Shown here piece after piece: positions 1 through 11,320 of a stretch of DNA of 41,206 nucleotides. A program made the translations under genes and the position numbers. The first letter of the stretch is position 1. Every line of letters begins with the position of its first letter. This stretch comes from Welwitschia mirabilis (lineage: Eukaryota; Gnetophyta; Gnetopsida; Welwitschiales), in contig JBOZIK010000001.1 in NCBI GenBank assembly GCA_051453625.1, positions 173,412,822-173,454,027 of the forward strand, read 5' to 3'. The notes beneath the pieces are model-generated. The model was not told where the DNA came from, did not search any database, and was given only the letters and a program-made list of their open reading frames with translations.

Positions 1-6
1 ACATAC

Positions 7-27
7 ATATATATATATATATATATT
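7..27. repeat. (TA)n microsatellite
   Basis: An uninterrupted run of alternating T and A at the left edge of the window. It is a simple dinucleotide repeat with no coding content. Confidence 0.9.
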
Positions 28-200
28 GTAAAGAGATTTATCAAATCTCTCCCTTATCTTTGTCTCAATTAATAAAATGGAAAGTATCCATTGGCAGCTC
101 CATCAACTAAAAATGTAAAGAGAACCTTGAAACGTCTCCCTCATATTAGTCTTAGCCAATGGGAGGGATAACATTAATAGTATAACATTATAGTAAGCTT
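28..200. repeat. Imperfect tandem duplication, unit about 87 bp
   Basis: Two diverged copies begin at 28 and 115. Both open with GTAAAGAGA, followed by a shared CTC-rich stretch (CTCTCCCTTAT against CGTCTCCCTCATAT). An AATGG-rich part then aligns with small indels. The second copy fades out near 200. The origin is unknown; it could be part of an old LTR or leader. Confidence 0.5.
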
Positions 201-2135
201 ATGTAGAAATGTGATCAACACACAGATATACATACTCATATACATAAGCCATTTTAGTAGGATATCTCATAGCTACTCCTATTATAACATGATATAATGA
301 ACTTAATAATATGTAAATATATAAAATACCCAAAAGGAATTATCCTGTATGTCACTGATTAAATCACTAGTCTCAATAGACTTAGAATGACAAAAGTTAA
401 AGGATAAAGAAAGCTAATTAAATGCTTAAATATTTAAACAAGCATCATAGAAAATCACTTATACAAGATAACAAATAAATACCTGAGATATTTAATTTAT
501 ATGTATGGACATATAAGAAAATACATTTAAAGATATACACCTAGAATGTATTAGGGCATACTAGAAGCAACTATAATCATTAAGGAATGTGCTAGATCTA
601 TATCATCCTTGAAGTATACTATGCATGGTATAATTGCACTAAATCATACAAACAAGCATCATTATAGTAGGGGAATCCCATAACCACTCATATTATAATT
701 ACTATATAAAAAAACTATCTATAAATTAAAATTCTTATAATGCTACTAAAATAATAAAAATAAATTCAATTATATATTACCCTATATATGTGTATATATT
801 TATTTACCTATAAGAATGAGTGCAACATAGTGAAATGTTAAATTATCTTAACCTTTTATTAGATTCAAGATATTTTACACCTTAACATCAGGATTGCTAT
901 TATCAATATTTTCTAAATCATTTTTTGTTTGATTGATGTCCTTATTAATCAAAATTAATATTAGCACTACAATAATTTTATACCTAAAAGCTTCTGTAAT
1001 TTAACTCTCTGGTCTTAGAACTAGTGATTTTAATAATCCACAAACATTACATTGCTAAGAAAAAGACAAGTTGAGTGACTACTGTACCTAATATGAATGT
1101 TGTTTAATGTTTAAATAATGCTTTCTTAATGCTTCTCATACAATTATATGGTCCTCTTGGTTTATGAAATACTTTGGCATCAATATATTTTAACCACTTA
1201 CATAGTCTTCACTTGCACAAAAACCTCATTCCTCTAAATGAATATGAAACACATTAGGTGCTCTAATGATAGGATCTAAATCCCTAAGAAGCTTTAGCCA
1301 AATAAGTAGCTTTATAAATTCTCATAACTCATAGGTAAATAATTTAAATTACTTTGTATTATCACTTCTTAAAGGTTTATCATCCTTTTTTATTAAATAT
1401 AGTAAAACAAAAATTACTCACAACTAGTTATTATCATATCCAAATATCAATATAGATGATATAGAGAATTTCCTTGTAATATGATAAAACATTTTAATTA
1501 TAAATATATATAATTTAGAAAGTATTTACCAAATAGTGTAAAACAAGATTTTAACTCGTAGAAAACAAAATTGCACTTACCAATGTTAATAAGTATTTGT
1601 AATAGTAAATCTTTTTAATATTATTAAATATTACTTTTTAAATATTTATTCAAAATATAAAAAATTTTAAAAGTATTTAGCAAAAAGCATAAATAAAAAT
1701 TTTATAAAAATAAATTAAAATAAAATTATAGTTATTATATTTAATAATAGTTTTAATAATAATCTTTTTAAACATTTTGTATAACTAAACACCAAAAAAA
1801 AAGAGTGTAATTTCAAAAGATCAAAAGAAAATGAGAATAGTAAAATGAAACTGTAAAAGGAATGATTACTTAGTAAAACTAAGAATAGAATTAAGGTTAA
1901 GTTTAATATTATGAATATCTATAACACATTAAAAGAACACCTGATCAACTCCTACATTTGTTTTTTTTTTCTTTTTTCCATAATACACAAGACCGGCACT
2001 CAATATTACGTTGGGATTTGCATAGATGACCTATTCTAACAAACTACAACCCTTTGCGCGTAATCCCATGTATAACATCCTATTCATAAAAACAAAACAA
2101 AATCTGCTTCTTAAAGTAGTTACCTATGATCACAT
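201..2135. other. AT-rich intergenic sequence, no gene seen
   Basis: No long frame and no recognisable protein motif on either strand. There are homopolymer tracts (for example the T-run near 1960-1975) and a weak dispersed repeat: the segment at 249-290 resembles 653-697, sharing ATAGTAGG-like and CCTATTATAA-like blocks. A short AAACAAGCATCAT block also recurs near 435 and 650. It is probably very old decayed repeat DNA. Confidence 0.6.
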
Positions 2136-2193
2136 GATCTTCAAAATTTAACAATAAACAAAAGGATCTTTAAAATTTAACAATAAACAAAGG
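2136..2193. repeat. 29-bp tandem duplication, two copies
   Basis: The units at 2136-2164 and 2165-2193 are identical apart from a C/T change at the seventh base and the second-to-last base. The shared core is AAAATTTAACAATAAACAAA. The high identity suggests a recent local slippage event. Confidence 0.9.
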
Positions 2194-2752
2194 GCCATAG
2201 GAGATTAGAAAATTCTAATATCCATATTTGATAATGCCAAAAATCTAGAAGGAAAAAGAAAAACCATAAATGCTCATATGAAGCAAAAAAACACACTGCC
2301 AACAAAGCAGACAATTAAAGAAGAGACAGTCCTTCATCCCTTCTAAAATGCAGTCATACTTACGTCAAGCCTACTGAATTTTAAGACTAATGAATTTTAA
2401 GAAGATTGACTTTGATGATCTGTGACCACTTTTAACATAGGCAAGCAGGTATAGAGACATAAAGAGACAGACTCGAAATGCAGTAACCAGGTTTATACAT
2501 GAAAGTATGAACTTAGCAAGCTCACAAAAAATGGAAAGCGACATGTGTATAAAGGAAGACGAAATGAAAAACCCAAATAAATCAGATAGAGAACATCTTG
2601 CATGCATATTGCACAAATATAATCGGTTAAGGAAAAGTCTAAAAAGGAGGTGGAGAATTTCTGCAACTTTAATTATAGTAATATACTAGTACAGCACCTG
2701 TGGGGAAGAGGAGTGAAGCAAACGAACAGATGAAATAGAAGAGATTTTGTTG

Positions 2753-3256
2753 ATGAAGCTTAAACATGCCCGTCATTGGGCTGTCTCCCATCTTAAAGAT
2801 CTTTTCCAGAGATTTTCTTATTCTGACAAAGTAGGAGTTCTTACCAGGAATGTCGTAATGGACGATGAAGAATCTGGATTTTTTGACACCGACAGAGAGA
2901 CTTCGAGCTGAAAGGCCCTTTATATGTTCAAGTAAACCCTCGCTTTTCACTTCATTTCCTCTTCCGTCTTTGAAATGAATGGTTCGTGTTACCGAGAGGA
3001 AAGAATCTCTATTATCACCGTCGATGATCTTGACGCTGCTGTCAAGAACGCTACTGAAATCCTTGAGTTCTTTGATTCATTTCAGCTTCTTTACTCCACA
3101 GAAGACAACGACAATAATTCTTCTTCTTTAAGTTTTTCCCAAGCTACAAAGCTTGCTGCTATAGAGTCATTGCTTTGCCATTCATCAGTCATGAAATGCC
3201 TGCGAATCTGTCAAGATTTTCTTGTCGAAAAGTTTAAGAGATCTCTTTGCAAATAG
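2753..3256 (+). pseudogene. Host-gene-like reading frame broken by two stops
   Basis: One reading frame runs from an ATG at 2753 to a TAG at 3254-3256, interrupted by TGA at 2909-2911 and TAA at 2933-2935. The first part (52 residues) contains KHARHWAVSHLKDLFQRF and an acidic NVVMDDEESGFFDTD stretch. The second part (from ATG 2975, 93 residues) contains VDDLDAAVKNATEILEFF, then an Asn/Ser run, then a Leu/Cys-rich helix-like end. The base composition is more balanced than the flanks and codon choice looks like real plant coding DNA. I do not recognise the family. It could be exon remnants of a decayed gene, or two exons with the stops lying in a short intron or UTR. The first 52-residue part competes with a minus-strand frame over 2669-2950, so the strand is not certain. 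Confidence 0.35.
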
Positions 3257-3499
3257 AGCAAGATGCTCCTCCAAATCATTGTATTCCCCGGTCCTTTCAT
3301 CCGAATGACCAATCTCATGGGATACTCTCAGGGCGTCCTTCATTCTGCCATTTTTCGCATACATATCAAGGACTGCATTGCTGGTTCCAACAACCATCTT
3401 ACAACATTTATTTTTCATAAGAGTAGTGTGCAGTTGTAAGACAAATTCCTGGCCTAACGCTGATATAAAATGGAGCATTATTTGCTCAGGAGCTTTCAA
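3185..3499 (-). pseudogene. Pentatricopeptide repeat (PPR) protein fragment
   Basis: A 104-residue open frame on the minus strand contains QLHTTLMKNKC followed by VLDMYAKNGRMKDALRV. This matches the plant PLS-type PPR pattern, in which one repeat ends near 'QLH..L.K' and the next reads 'NALIDMYAKCG....A..VF'. PPR proteins bind organellar RNA and are usually 400-900 residues, so only about one and a half repeats remain. The residues after the motif (GHSDERTGEYNDLEEHL) do not continue the PPR pattern. The upstream side (above 3500) is AT-rich and non-coding. Its 3' part overlaps the end of the plus-strand frame, so the two are convergent. This is a relic, probably from gene capture or an old duplication. 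Confidence 0.5.
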
Positions 3500-3869
3500 C
3501 CATCACACACCCATACCAATGCAGTGAACGGTACACACCCCAATGCATTGCACAGCATATATTCTAGAGCAATGAACGCTATAACAGAATTACTTGCTAT
3601 TGCAATCCTTTAGAATTTTGAATTAACTTATGCATAATAGTAATATTTTAAAATTTATTTTCGAAAATCAAGTTTAAATTGTTCATAACAATATAAAATT
3701 TATTCAAATATTATGTTATTTACATGAAATTAATGACATGCTAAGTGGAAAAAATAATGTTTTGGTTATTATCTAATACCCTATTATCTTTACCCTGTAA
3801 ACATTGTTGAGGTGCTAAAGATTCATAATCATCACATCAAAACTTGGGGTGTTATATAACAAGACCCAA
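3500..3869. other. AT-rich spacer, no gene seen
   Basis: There is a short region with repeated ATGCA/CATTGCA words near 3515-3560, then plain AT-rich sequence. No motif was recognised. Confidence 0.5.
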
Positions 3870-4215
3870 TTAATATCTCTTCGAAAAAGCCAAGTCCTCA
3901 GAAGAGAAGTAAAGAGGGGGAGAAATGGATAGAGAGGAAAGTCTAGGCATATGGAGGAAGACCCCCTTCTGGCTTTTAGCATACATGGAGGCCCTCCAAG
4001 GCCTTTCAATCATGACAAAAGGTGAATGGAAGCTACATGGGATATAGCTAATGGCATGCAAGACACTTTGGATAAGCTGGTTATCAAAAGCAATGATAGG
4101 GGTGAAAAAGAAGAACAAGGAGATGTTACTTTTGACAATACTCTTGTGGAAGTTGTAGGAGTATCCAATGGTTGTAGAACATCTACTTAAGAGGATCATC
4201 CTAGTAAACCATAAG

Positions 4216-4320
4216 ATAAGAATCACATCTTGGAATTGTGTTGGGCTTTCTAACTTAGAAAAAAGAAGCTGGAACAAGAAGATTATGTGTTAGGAAAATA
4301 TAGATATTATGTTTTTCTAG
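4216..4320 (+). pseudogene. LINE-1 ORF2 start: endonuclease N-terminus
   Basis: This frame gives I-RITSWNCVGLSN followed by a stop-containing stretch that includes DIMFF. It corresponds to the N-terminus of the apurinic-type endonuclease (exonuclease-endonuclease-phosphatase fold) that nicks target DNA. The expected start codon position holds ATA at 4216-4218, one G-to-A change from ATG. Two stops occur soon after, at positions where plant LINEs usually have Gln. Confidence 0.6.
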
Positions 4321-5599
4321 GAAATGATATGCAACAAAAAGAAAAGATACCTTAGACAAGGATGATCTGAGGCTTAGGTAAAAGCTATAAGGAAAAGCAG
4401 AGGCCTAGACATTTTATGGTAGAGTCATTTGACCTTTACCATTAAAATAAAAGTTAAAAGTATGTTGGACATTCAAGGAAAGAGTATTAAATTCCTAAAC
4501 ATTTATAGTCCCTCTTTGGAAAAAGATAGGTAAAGCTTCAAGTCTCAAGTGCTAGAAATCCCTATAGAAGGAGGTTGGGTCATGGGAGAATACTACAATA
4601 TGACTAGGTACAAGATAGAAAGAACAAATAGAAAATGTATCCTAGAAGATCAAACATTTTTTAGGATCTCAAATGCGAGGGTGGCATGCTCAAAGTCCTC
4701 ATCCCCTGAACCTAGTTTACCTAGAAAAGGTTGAATGAGAAAGAAGGATGAAGAGGCTCAAAACCCATCAAGTTTCTAACTCATAAAGAGATTTAGAACC
4801 AAAACACCACTATAGGCAGAACACTCCCATGGATTTTTTCTAATCATAGACTAATAATATGTGAATGTGTAAGGTAAGATAAAATGAAATCTTTTTTGTT
4901 TGAAAACTTTTGAATCCAAAGATCCAAAACCAAGGAAGTTTTAGAGAAAATATGGGGAAACTCAAGAGTGGAAAGGGCATTAAGGGTATGTTAAAATGGC
5001 TTTAAGAGTTTTGTTGGGTTTGATAAACCTCTAGGAAAACCCCCTAGCTTCTACATATTCAAAAGTATCCTTATAACCTTTTTGTTAGCTATTAAACAAA
5101 AGATGAGAATTCAAACTAGAAAAAGATGATGCAAGGAATGATAAAAGAAGAAATAGCTACCAGTGGGACAATCAACTAAGAGACTCTTTACTGGTAATAG
5201 AAAGCAAAAGACAAATGGCTCAAATAAGGGGACCAAAATTCTCATTACTTTCACATTAGATCTCTTAGATAGAGGCAATGAAGGAATTGGTAAAATTTTT
5301 AGAAGATAAGACTACAAATATTAATCATGTAGCAATTTATTTTCAAAACCTTTTAAGAAATAAAGAAGCATAGGTCCTTAGCATATGGTAGATCTGATTT
5401 TAATCCTAGTTATATAAGAAGATAATACTAAGATCCTAAAATCAGCCCCTAAAAATAAATCCCTAGGTGTGAATGATTAATACTTTGAGTTCTTTAGGGA
5501 ATATTATTATGTAATGGGGAATGACAATATAGCAATAATTCAAAGGAGCTTTCAACATGTAATTTCTAGAAGAGTAGGCAGATATAGCATTAGTTCTAC

Positions 5600-6160
5600 T
5601 CCTAAAAAAGAAAGTTATCTTGTTCCCTAAGGACTATAGATCAATCAGCCCTTACACCTTTCTATACAAGGTCATGTATTTCTCAGATCATCAATGATGA
5701 TCAAATGAGAATTATTCTAGATAAAAACATCTAAGAGAATGTTATTATAGCTCATGAAGCCATCCATCAGGCTTAGCATCAAAGAAAAATCATCTATATG
5801 ATCAAGTTAAACCTCTCCAAAGCTTATAATAGAATAAGTTGGTACTATCTAAAGGATACTCTTGAGCATCTGGGCTTCTCTCACTAGATCTATGAGATAG
5901 TTAGATATATCTTTTCTAATACTATATTTGAAGTTCAAATGAGTAGAAGGATCTCAATGAAGCTCTTACTAGAAAGAAGGTTTAGATAAGGGAACCCCCT
6001 GTCTCCCTACATATTTGCTATTATGGCAGACAACTTGAATAAGTGTTTAAATAAAGTAAAGCTAGACAAAGCCATCTTCTGGAACCAATATGTCCTTAAG
6101 TATGCAGACAACACTCTGGACTTCTTCTAATCATTGATCCTTGAGGCTAAAAAGATGAAA
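5600..6160 (+). pseudogene. LINE-1 reverse transcriptase core, inactive
   Basis: This holds the central RT motifs of a non-LTR element: DYRSIS, LNLSKAYNRISW, GNPLSPYIFAIMAD and KYADNTLDFF. The enzyme primes reverse transcription on nicked target DNA. In motif A the family's first Asp is Asn (LNLSKAY). In the YADD box the second Asp is Asn, coded AAC at 6110-6112. Both are single G-to-A changes. Several stops and at least one frame change occur within the core. Confidence 0.8.
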
Positions 6161-7283
6161 AAGAAATGGATATTCTTGGAATAACCACAAGCATAAGAGT
6201 GAATTAGAAGAATACCCATGTCATTAGTATGAATTGCCCAGATGAGAGAAGTAGGAAACATTATCAAGTTTTAGTTTGTAATAGAGAAGAGTTACCTACA
6301 TATTATCTTGAACGATCCCTTTTTATTAGTAGAAAGAAGGTAGAGTTATGAAACTCAATGATCAGTAAGATGAACAAGAAACTTTTAACTTAGAGAGGAA
6401 GATTCCTCTCATTAATAGAAAAGCTTAAGCTGATCAAAGAATTATTAAGTAGTATGTACAATGATGATTCTAATTCCCTAATGAATGTTCTAAATTAAGT
6501 TAATAAGATTATCAAATATTTTCTCTAGTTTAGAAATAATAATAAGAACAAATTTTATTTGGTATCCTAGAAGATAGCAAAAAGACTAAATCAAGCACTA
6601 GGATATGGTTTAGAAGACACCATATTATAGGATCCTATACTAGATGAAAAAATTGCTAGGAAGATTTGGAATAAAATGAATAAGGCTTCAATAAAATGTT
6701 TGACTTGGAAATATAAAATTACTTAAAATGAGGCTAGTCAAACTTTAAAAATCTAAAAGAGTATGAAGTCAAGCTAGACATACCTCTAATCTTCAAGGAA
6801 ATGGAAGTATAACTAAAAAAGAATCTTAATAGAAAACCTTGTAATTGAGTATAGATATTAAATTATAATCAATTATAAATTTCTAGATTTAATGAAGTTC
6901 TTAAAAGTTAGGAAAGTAATTGAGGTCTAACACCTATGGAAGGGAGGAAAGGTATTCCATGTATAGCATTCACCTCCTCCCAAAGAACTTAAAGGAGATG
7001 TGTGATAAACTAAATGTGTTCAATTGTATCATCTCAATGTTTACCCCTTGGAGGATGGTAGAAGGGATAGTCTTATCTTCCTTGGCTTGAAAGAGAACAA
7101 CTAGATTTTCTACTTAGTGTCCTAGTATTTTAGAGAATACCCCAGAAGGAAGATCCTATGGAATTTTTAATATTATCTAAAAGTTTATTTCTTTATATGA
7201 ACTATTAGACATTAGGATATCCTACCTTAGGATAAGATCACCTCTAAGTGTTATAACTTGGATTTGAAGTGTACCCTTTACTA

Positions 7284-8690
7284 TTAAGGGAAGGAATGAA
7301 TGGGATCTACCAAGGAAAGGGGTGAATGAGATCTACCAAATCAAGTTCTACTAAAACAAAAACTTAAAAATTTTATAATAAATACCTTATCAGATTAATG
7401 TGGTTCTCGAACTTAGGTACATTTACACATAGAGGGTAGATTCCTCTCATACTCATGGATATTATTAACTTATAAAAAAGTGGTTTTGGAGCATCACCAA
7501 ACTTATACACAATGGAGATGCTCCTATTAAGGCAACACTCTCTTCCCCTTAGGGATGTACAAGAAATCAAAATAAAAATGTGCTCACAAGCACTTATAGA
7601 AGCCTGCCTATATAAGGGTTGTTTTACAATATGAAAACCCTAGTTAAGGATTCTAAGATTAAAAAATAAAAAATGGACTATAATAAGCGTATTTAAAAAT
7701 ATGATAGCCTCACAATTTAAGTTCTAATAAGTAATGATAAAAAAAGAAAGAATAAGCCTAAAAAGATGTCTCTTTGATGAAGTGCTTAAGTTCTTCCTTG
7801 TTGTTATTACCTATGAGTGTTAAAGATCAAAGTGGTATAACTTTATAAGAATTAATGATCAAATGATGTATTCAAGAGATAGTCATTAGCTGAAATCTTT
7901 GTGTGTATAACTAGTCAACCATGCATGAGTCTCTCTCTTTCTCTCTCTTTTTTCACCTTATGCCCTTTTAATGTATTTTTTATTGTTTTCTTAGAGAAAT
8001 AGCCTATTTAAAAACATGTAATCACTATACAATGGATAGATATACTAATATTTAGGCATTTAATGAGTATTTTATTTTCCATAATTTTCAAGATAAATGT
8101 ATTTGAAATAGTAGATATCCCTTATTAGGTAGATATCTTTAACATGAAAGACATCTTTAGTCAACATACCTAGATTTTGATAAAACTTAAACTATAGTTT
8201 CTATGATCCTTATTAATTATGAATCTAAGATGCAAACTTGTTTAATTTTATAAAATATAGATGATTCATCAAAATATAATTTCTCTTTATTACCTTTTCT
8301 AGTTTAGTATAGACATCTTCCAATAGTCAAAGCAATATAGACATCTTTAATATAATAGATGTCTTTCATTGTTTTTAGGCCCTTGGTTTAGTATAAATGT
8401 CTTTAATCATTATGGATGTCTTTTCCTATGACAAAGTTTGTTTTATCATAGACATCTTTAATTAGCAGACATATTTACCATAGATGTCTTTACATATGTA
8501 GATGTCTTTAGTCAATTGTGTTTTGACAATAATAATAATTGAGCTTAACCTTCTATGTAATATGAACTTGAGGTTTGACTTAGATTAATGCTTTTTACAA
8601 TTTGATATTATCTAATTTAATATTTTTACATAATAATCACATTACATTTAATAAGTTAAATCATCAAAATTGGAATTTTACCAATAATAT
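7284..8690 (-). repeat. Copia-A 3' LTR (left copy)
   Basis: It aligns with 16380-17790 over nearly its whole length. Obvious shared blocks include ACCAAATCAAGTTCTA (7335 against 16431), AAATCAAAATAAAAATGTGC (7567 against 16651), TCTCTTTGATGAAGTGCTT (about 7771 against 16851) and the end block GGAATTTTACCAATAAT. The first about 50 bp do not match the right copy well and contain a small internal duplication of GATCTACCAA, so the outer edge is uncertain. Its U3 end (right side here) carries a dense array of GATGTC/GACATC motifs. Confidence 0.85.
8100..8515. promoter_or_regulatory. Array of AGATGTCTTT / AAAGACATCT motifs in left LTR
   Basis: At least nine full or near matches to A-GAYRTC-TTT lie in about 400 bp, in both orientations, for example near 8146, 8310, 8338, 8357, 8394, 8413, 8451, 8481 and 8499. 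In element orientation they lie about 175-590 bases from the start of the LTR, that is in U3. In plant Copia elements such as Tnt1 and Tto1, short repeated U3 motifs act as stress-responsive enhancers. A similar role here is inference; the transcription factor is not known. Confidence 0.6.
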
Positions 8691-8704
8691 CTTTCTTTTT
8701 GATG
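8691..8704 (-). other. Candidate polypurine tract of Copia-A
   Basis: Immediately inside the left LTR the minus strand reads CATCAAAAAGAAAG. A purine run directly upstream of the 3' LTR is the usual primer for plus-strand DNA synthesis, and the position is right. Confidence 0.5.
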
Positions 8705-9293
8705 ATGTTCAAACACTTAGCAAATGTCATTAGTGTAATCATGTTTTATCAACTGAATTGAGATAGTTTAATTCAAAAGAGAACATAATGTATTGCATGA
8801 GATATGATATAAATTTCAATAGATTTAAAAACATTTTTTAACCCCATACATAGTCATGTAGAGTAGTAAATAAGAAAATTATTAAGCACATAAGTATTAA
8901 GTAGATGCATACAAGTAAAAACAACAATAAACAATAATAGTTCATGAAATGTATGCCAACAATAGAAAGTAATCATCAATAGTAATGTCACTCACAGGAA
9001 GTGCAATTCATTTATCTCAAGATCATATCTTTCAGACTCATACAGGATGTCCAAATGTATTCAATCTAATTTGCCTATCTTCTCCCTATTTTTAGTCAGC
9101 ATACAAAAAAAGCTTATCTCACTTAGAGATAAGTCATTAGTGTATCGATTGTCATCTCCTACATTATCAGTGTTATTATTAATATCCTTAGTAGTAGAGG
9201 TCTAGATAACATATAAAATGGAAGATATGTATAACAATATGTGTCACTTCTTAGATGGCTATTAAGATGACTAATTATTTCCTTGAAAGACAT

Positions 9294-9366
9294 ATCTAGT
9301 AGTACCTATTTAGTGAAAGATAATCAAAGTTTTGAAAAATCTAGTAGTACCTATTCAGTGAAAGAT
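9294..9366. repeat. 45-bp direct repeat, two copies
   Basis: The block ATCTAGTAGTACCTATT (then one T/C difference and AGTGAAAGAT) begins at 9294 and again at 9339. The copies are almost identical despite the high divergence of the surrounding element, so the duplication is probably more recent than the insertion. Confidence 0.85.
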
Positions 9367-9559
9367 GGTGATGCAATTGTGCTAAAATATAAAGCATGAT
9401 TTGGTATTGTGAAAGGTAATGATGAAGATTAAAGGCAAGTTAGTGATGATGGATGAGATGGTAATGGAAGATATGGGGGACAGTGAAAGGGTAATTTGTA
9501 ATGAGGACTACAAAAGATAAAGAGCTAATCATTAAAGCTCTTATAATATTTCTACTATT

Positions 9560-9890
9560 CCCCTGGTAACTGTGCTAAATCCTAATGCTCCTTCAGTGTC
9601 TACACCAGAGCTTAATGATTTCCCTATATCTATGCCTTCTCTGCTTTAGACTCTAAGGAATCATAATCTGCTACATGTTATAATTTATTATCCTATAGTA
9701 GGATGTGCTAGAGGTACCTCTGCCTCTGACTTCTCTTTATAATTAGACCAAGAGGAATTCCCCATGACTTTTCAACTACCTATAGAATCCTCTCCTTCAC
9801 TACTTGTAGAATGATTTCTTTAACCTCAACAGATTATGTCGAGTCTTGTCTACCATCTTAATAATAGCATTTAGACCTTTTTTTGCTAAT
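9560..9890 (+). pseudogene. Opposite-strand coding-like remnant inside Copia-A
   Basis: Read from CCC at 9560 on the plus strand, one frame gives VLNPNAPSVSTPELNDF, ISMPSLL, HVIIYYPIVGCARGTSASDF and LDQEEFPMTFQLPIESS. Stops occur at only a few sites, and each would be explained by a single C-to-T change in CAG, CAA or CGA. The stretch is Pro/Ser/Thr-rich at its start. A second piece in a similar style lies near 10010-10180 (DATITNNHANQATMI, then KFEINLQPYKKVINH). I do not recognise a family. It runs opposite to pol, so it may be captured host sequence, an antisense extra ORF of the element, or an older repeat. Confidence 0.3.
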
Positions 9891-11059
9891 GATGAACTAT
9901 GAGAATCTATAAAGCAATAAAACTCTAATTTATAAGGCCTTCTACTTGTGCCTTTACTAGTTGGTATTGATGCTCACCATTTCTTACTAAACTCTGAAAG
10001 TAGCTTTTTAAGTTAAATGAGGTTAAACTATGACACTAAGATGCTACTATTACTAATAATCATGCTAATCAAGCAACGATGATTTAAGTCCTAACCCTTC
10101 TAGAAAGAAGTAATGATATGCATATATATAATAAATTTGAGATCAATCTTCAGCCCTATAAGAAGGTAATAAACCATAAAATCCTAAATTGAGTTGCAAT
10201 AGCTATAGCTACTTCCCTAAATAAGTAGATTGTAGAATGTAATTAAACTCAAAATAAAAGCATCTAGTACCATATTTTTACTATTTACATTTAAAATTCA
10301 TTCTGAAATGCCCAAAAAGTATATTAGTTAATGAACACTGTGAAATGCTAACAGAGCAATAAGTGAGAATATCTTTGAAAGAATGCACATACAATTGTGA
10401 AAGATCTGAATCATCTAGACTAATCATGCAATTTACAAAAATGGATGTAAAAAATAGAGAAGTACCTCATACTTAAGTTTTTAACTCACAATGCTATCAT
10501 CAATTTCATGTATATCAGCATATAATTCCCTGACTTCAGGTTTAGAATGCCCTGGTCTAATTGGACTAAGGTGTCCTAACCAACACATAAAAAAAAAGAA
10601 AAAAGCTGATCTTTTCTTTGATTTTAGAATTTAAGAATTTGTTCCACAATAATGGAGTTTCTTATCTAAGTTTAAAATGTTTGATAGCTGACTTATGATA
10701 AAATTGAGGTTTATATTAAGGTTTATGAGATTTTATAATAGGTTCTTTTTTTTTTAGAGGCACCAGAGAGCTTTATCCTCATCATGTTTGAAGAAAATAT
10801 GGAAAGAAATAAACTGGAAACAATTAACTACAAAAGATTTAATGAAAAAGAGCACTTGTATAATGGCTATGAAGACTTATTCCAAATCTAAAACATCTAT
10901 ATTGATAGATCTAAGGGAAAAGAAGCTAAAAAGGAGCTCTGAGAGGGATACCTACTAGGTTGGGGATTGAAAATAATAGATAGTATTTCTTTTTTCAATT
11001 AACAAGGATTAAAATCCATATTTTTTATGCATGTTTTATTTTTAATATAGTTCTTGAAA

Positions 11060-11320
11060 GAAATCTATTGAAAGACATCTAAAATGATAAAAGTACATGT
11101 CTATCTTATCAAAAGATGTCTTCTGTTGATAGATTTCAATCCTTATTTACATACTGTAAAGATTTCTACCTATTCAAAGACACCTATTTTCAAAAATAAA
11201 GAAAACATACCTAATCTTCAAAAGCATCTAATATATAAAGATGTTTGCAAACTAGACATCTATAAAACTAAAGATGTCTTCATGATAGATGTCTTGCATT
11301 GAAAGACATCTTCCCTAAAA
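11060..11320. promoter_or_regulatory. Second cluster of GATGTC/GACATC motifs, internal
   Basis: About ten matches or near matches to AAAGACATCT / AGATGTCTTT fall within 260 bp just 3' of pol. They include AAAGACATCT at 11071, AAAGATGTCTTC at 11114 and again near 11272, and AGATGTCTTG at 11287. This is the same motif as in the LTR array but lies inside the element. An open frame over 11084-11302 is an accident of the repeats and is not taken as a gene. Confidence 0.55.

Larger units (their letters stand above)
3870..7280 (+). mobile_element. LINE-1: decayed LINE retrotransposon
   Basis: Pieces of a LINE ORF2 can be read in order on the plus strand. Near 4219 an endonuclease start reads RITSWNCVGLSN (family pattern 'WN.RGL'). 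An RT finger-like piece lies at 5600-5660 (LLKKESYLVP, then DYRSIS). RT motif A is at about 5800 (LNLSKAYNRISW), and RQGDPLSP is represented by GNPLSPYIFAIMAD at about 5995. The active-site box YADN lies at 6101-6112. The ORF2 C-terminal region reads RGRFLSLIEKLKLIKELL near 6390, and an ALGYGLEDTIL segment follows near 6595. Frames change and stops are dense; most stops fit lost Gln (CAG/CAA) or Trp codons. The part before 4216 may be the end of ORF1 (acidic, Lys/Asp-rich). The right end is lost at the Copia-A LTR near 7284. The second catalytic Asp of the active site is Asn, so the enzyme is dead. Confidence 0.85.

Noticed and set aside
3815-4277. Minus-strand frames of 64 and 135 codons
   Set aside because: They lie opposite LINE-1, whose plus-strand motifs are recognisable nearby. 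The minus translation is Phe/Ser/Leu-rich without a motif.
7225-7300. Target-site duplication of Copia-A
   Set aside because: The five bases after 17790 (CTCTC) have no convincing partner next to the uncertain left edge of the left LTR.
8100-8515. CRISPR-like array
   Set aside because: The repeated words are only about 10 bp, occur in both orientations with irregular spacing and lie in a plant LTR.
11084-11302. Plus-strand frame of 72 codons
   Set aside because: It is made of the repeated GATGTC/GACATC words (Lys-Asp-Val/Thr-Ser-like repeats) and lacks protein-like features.
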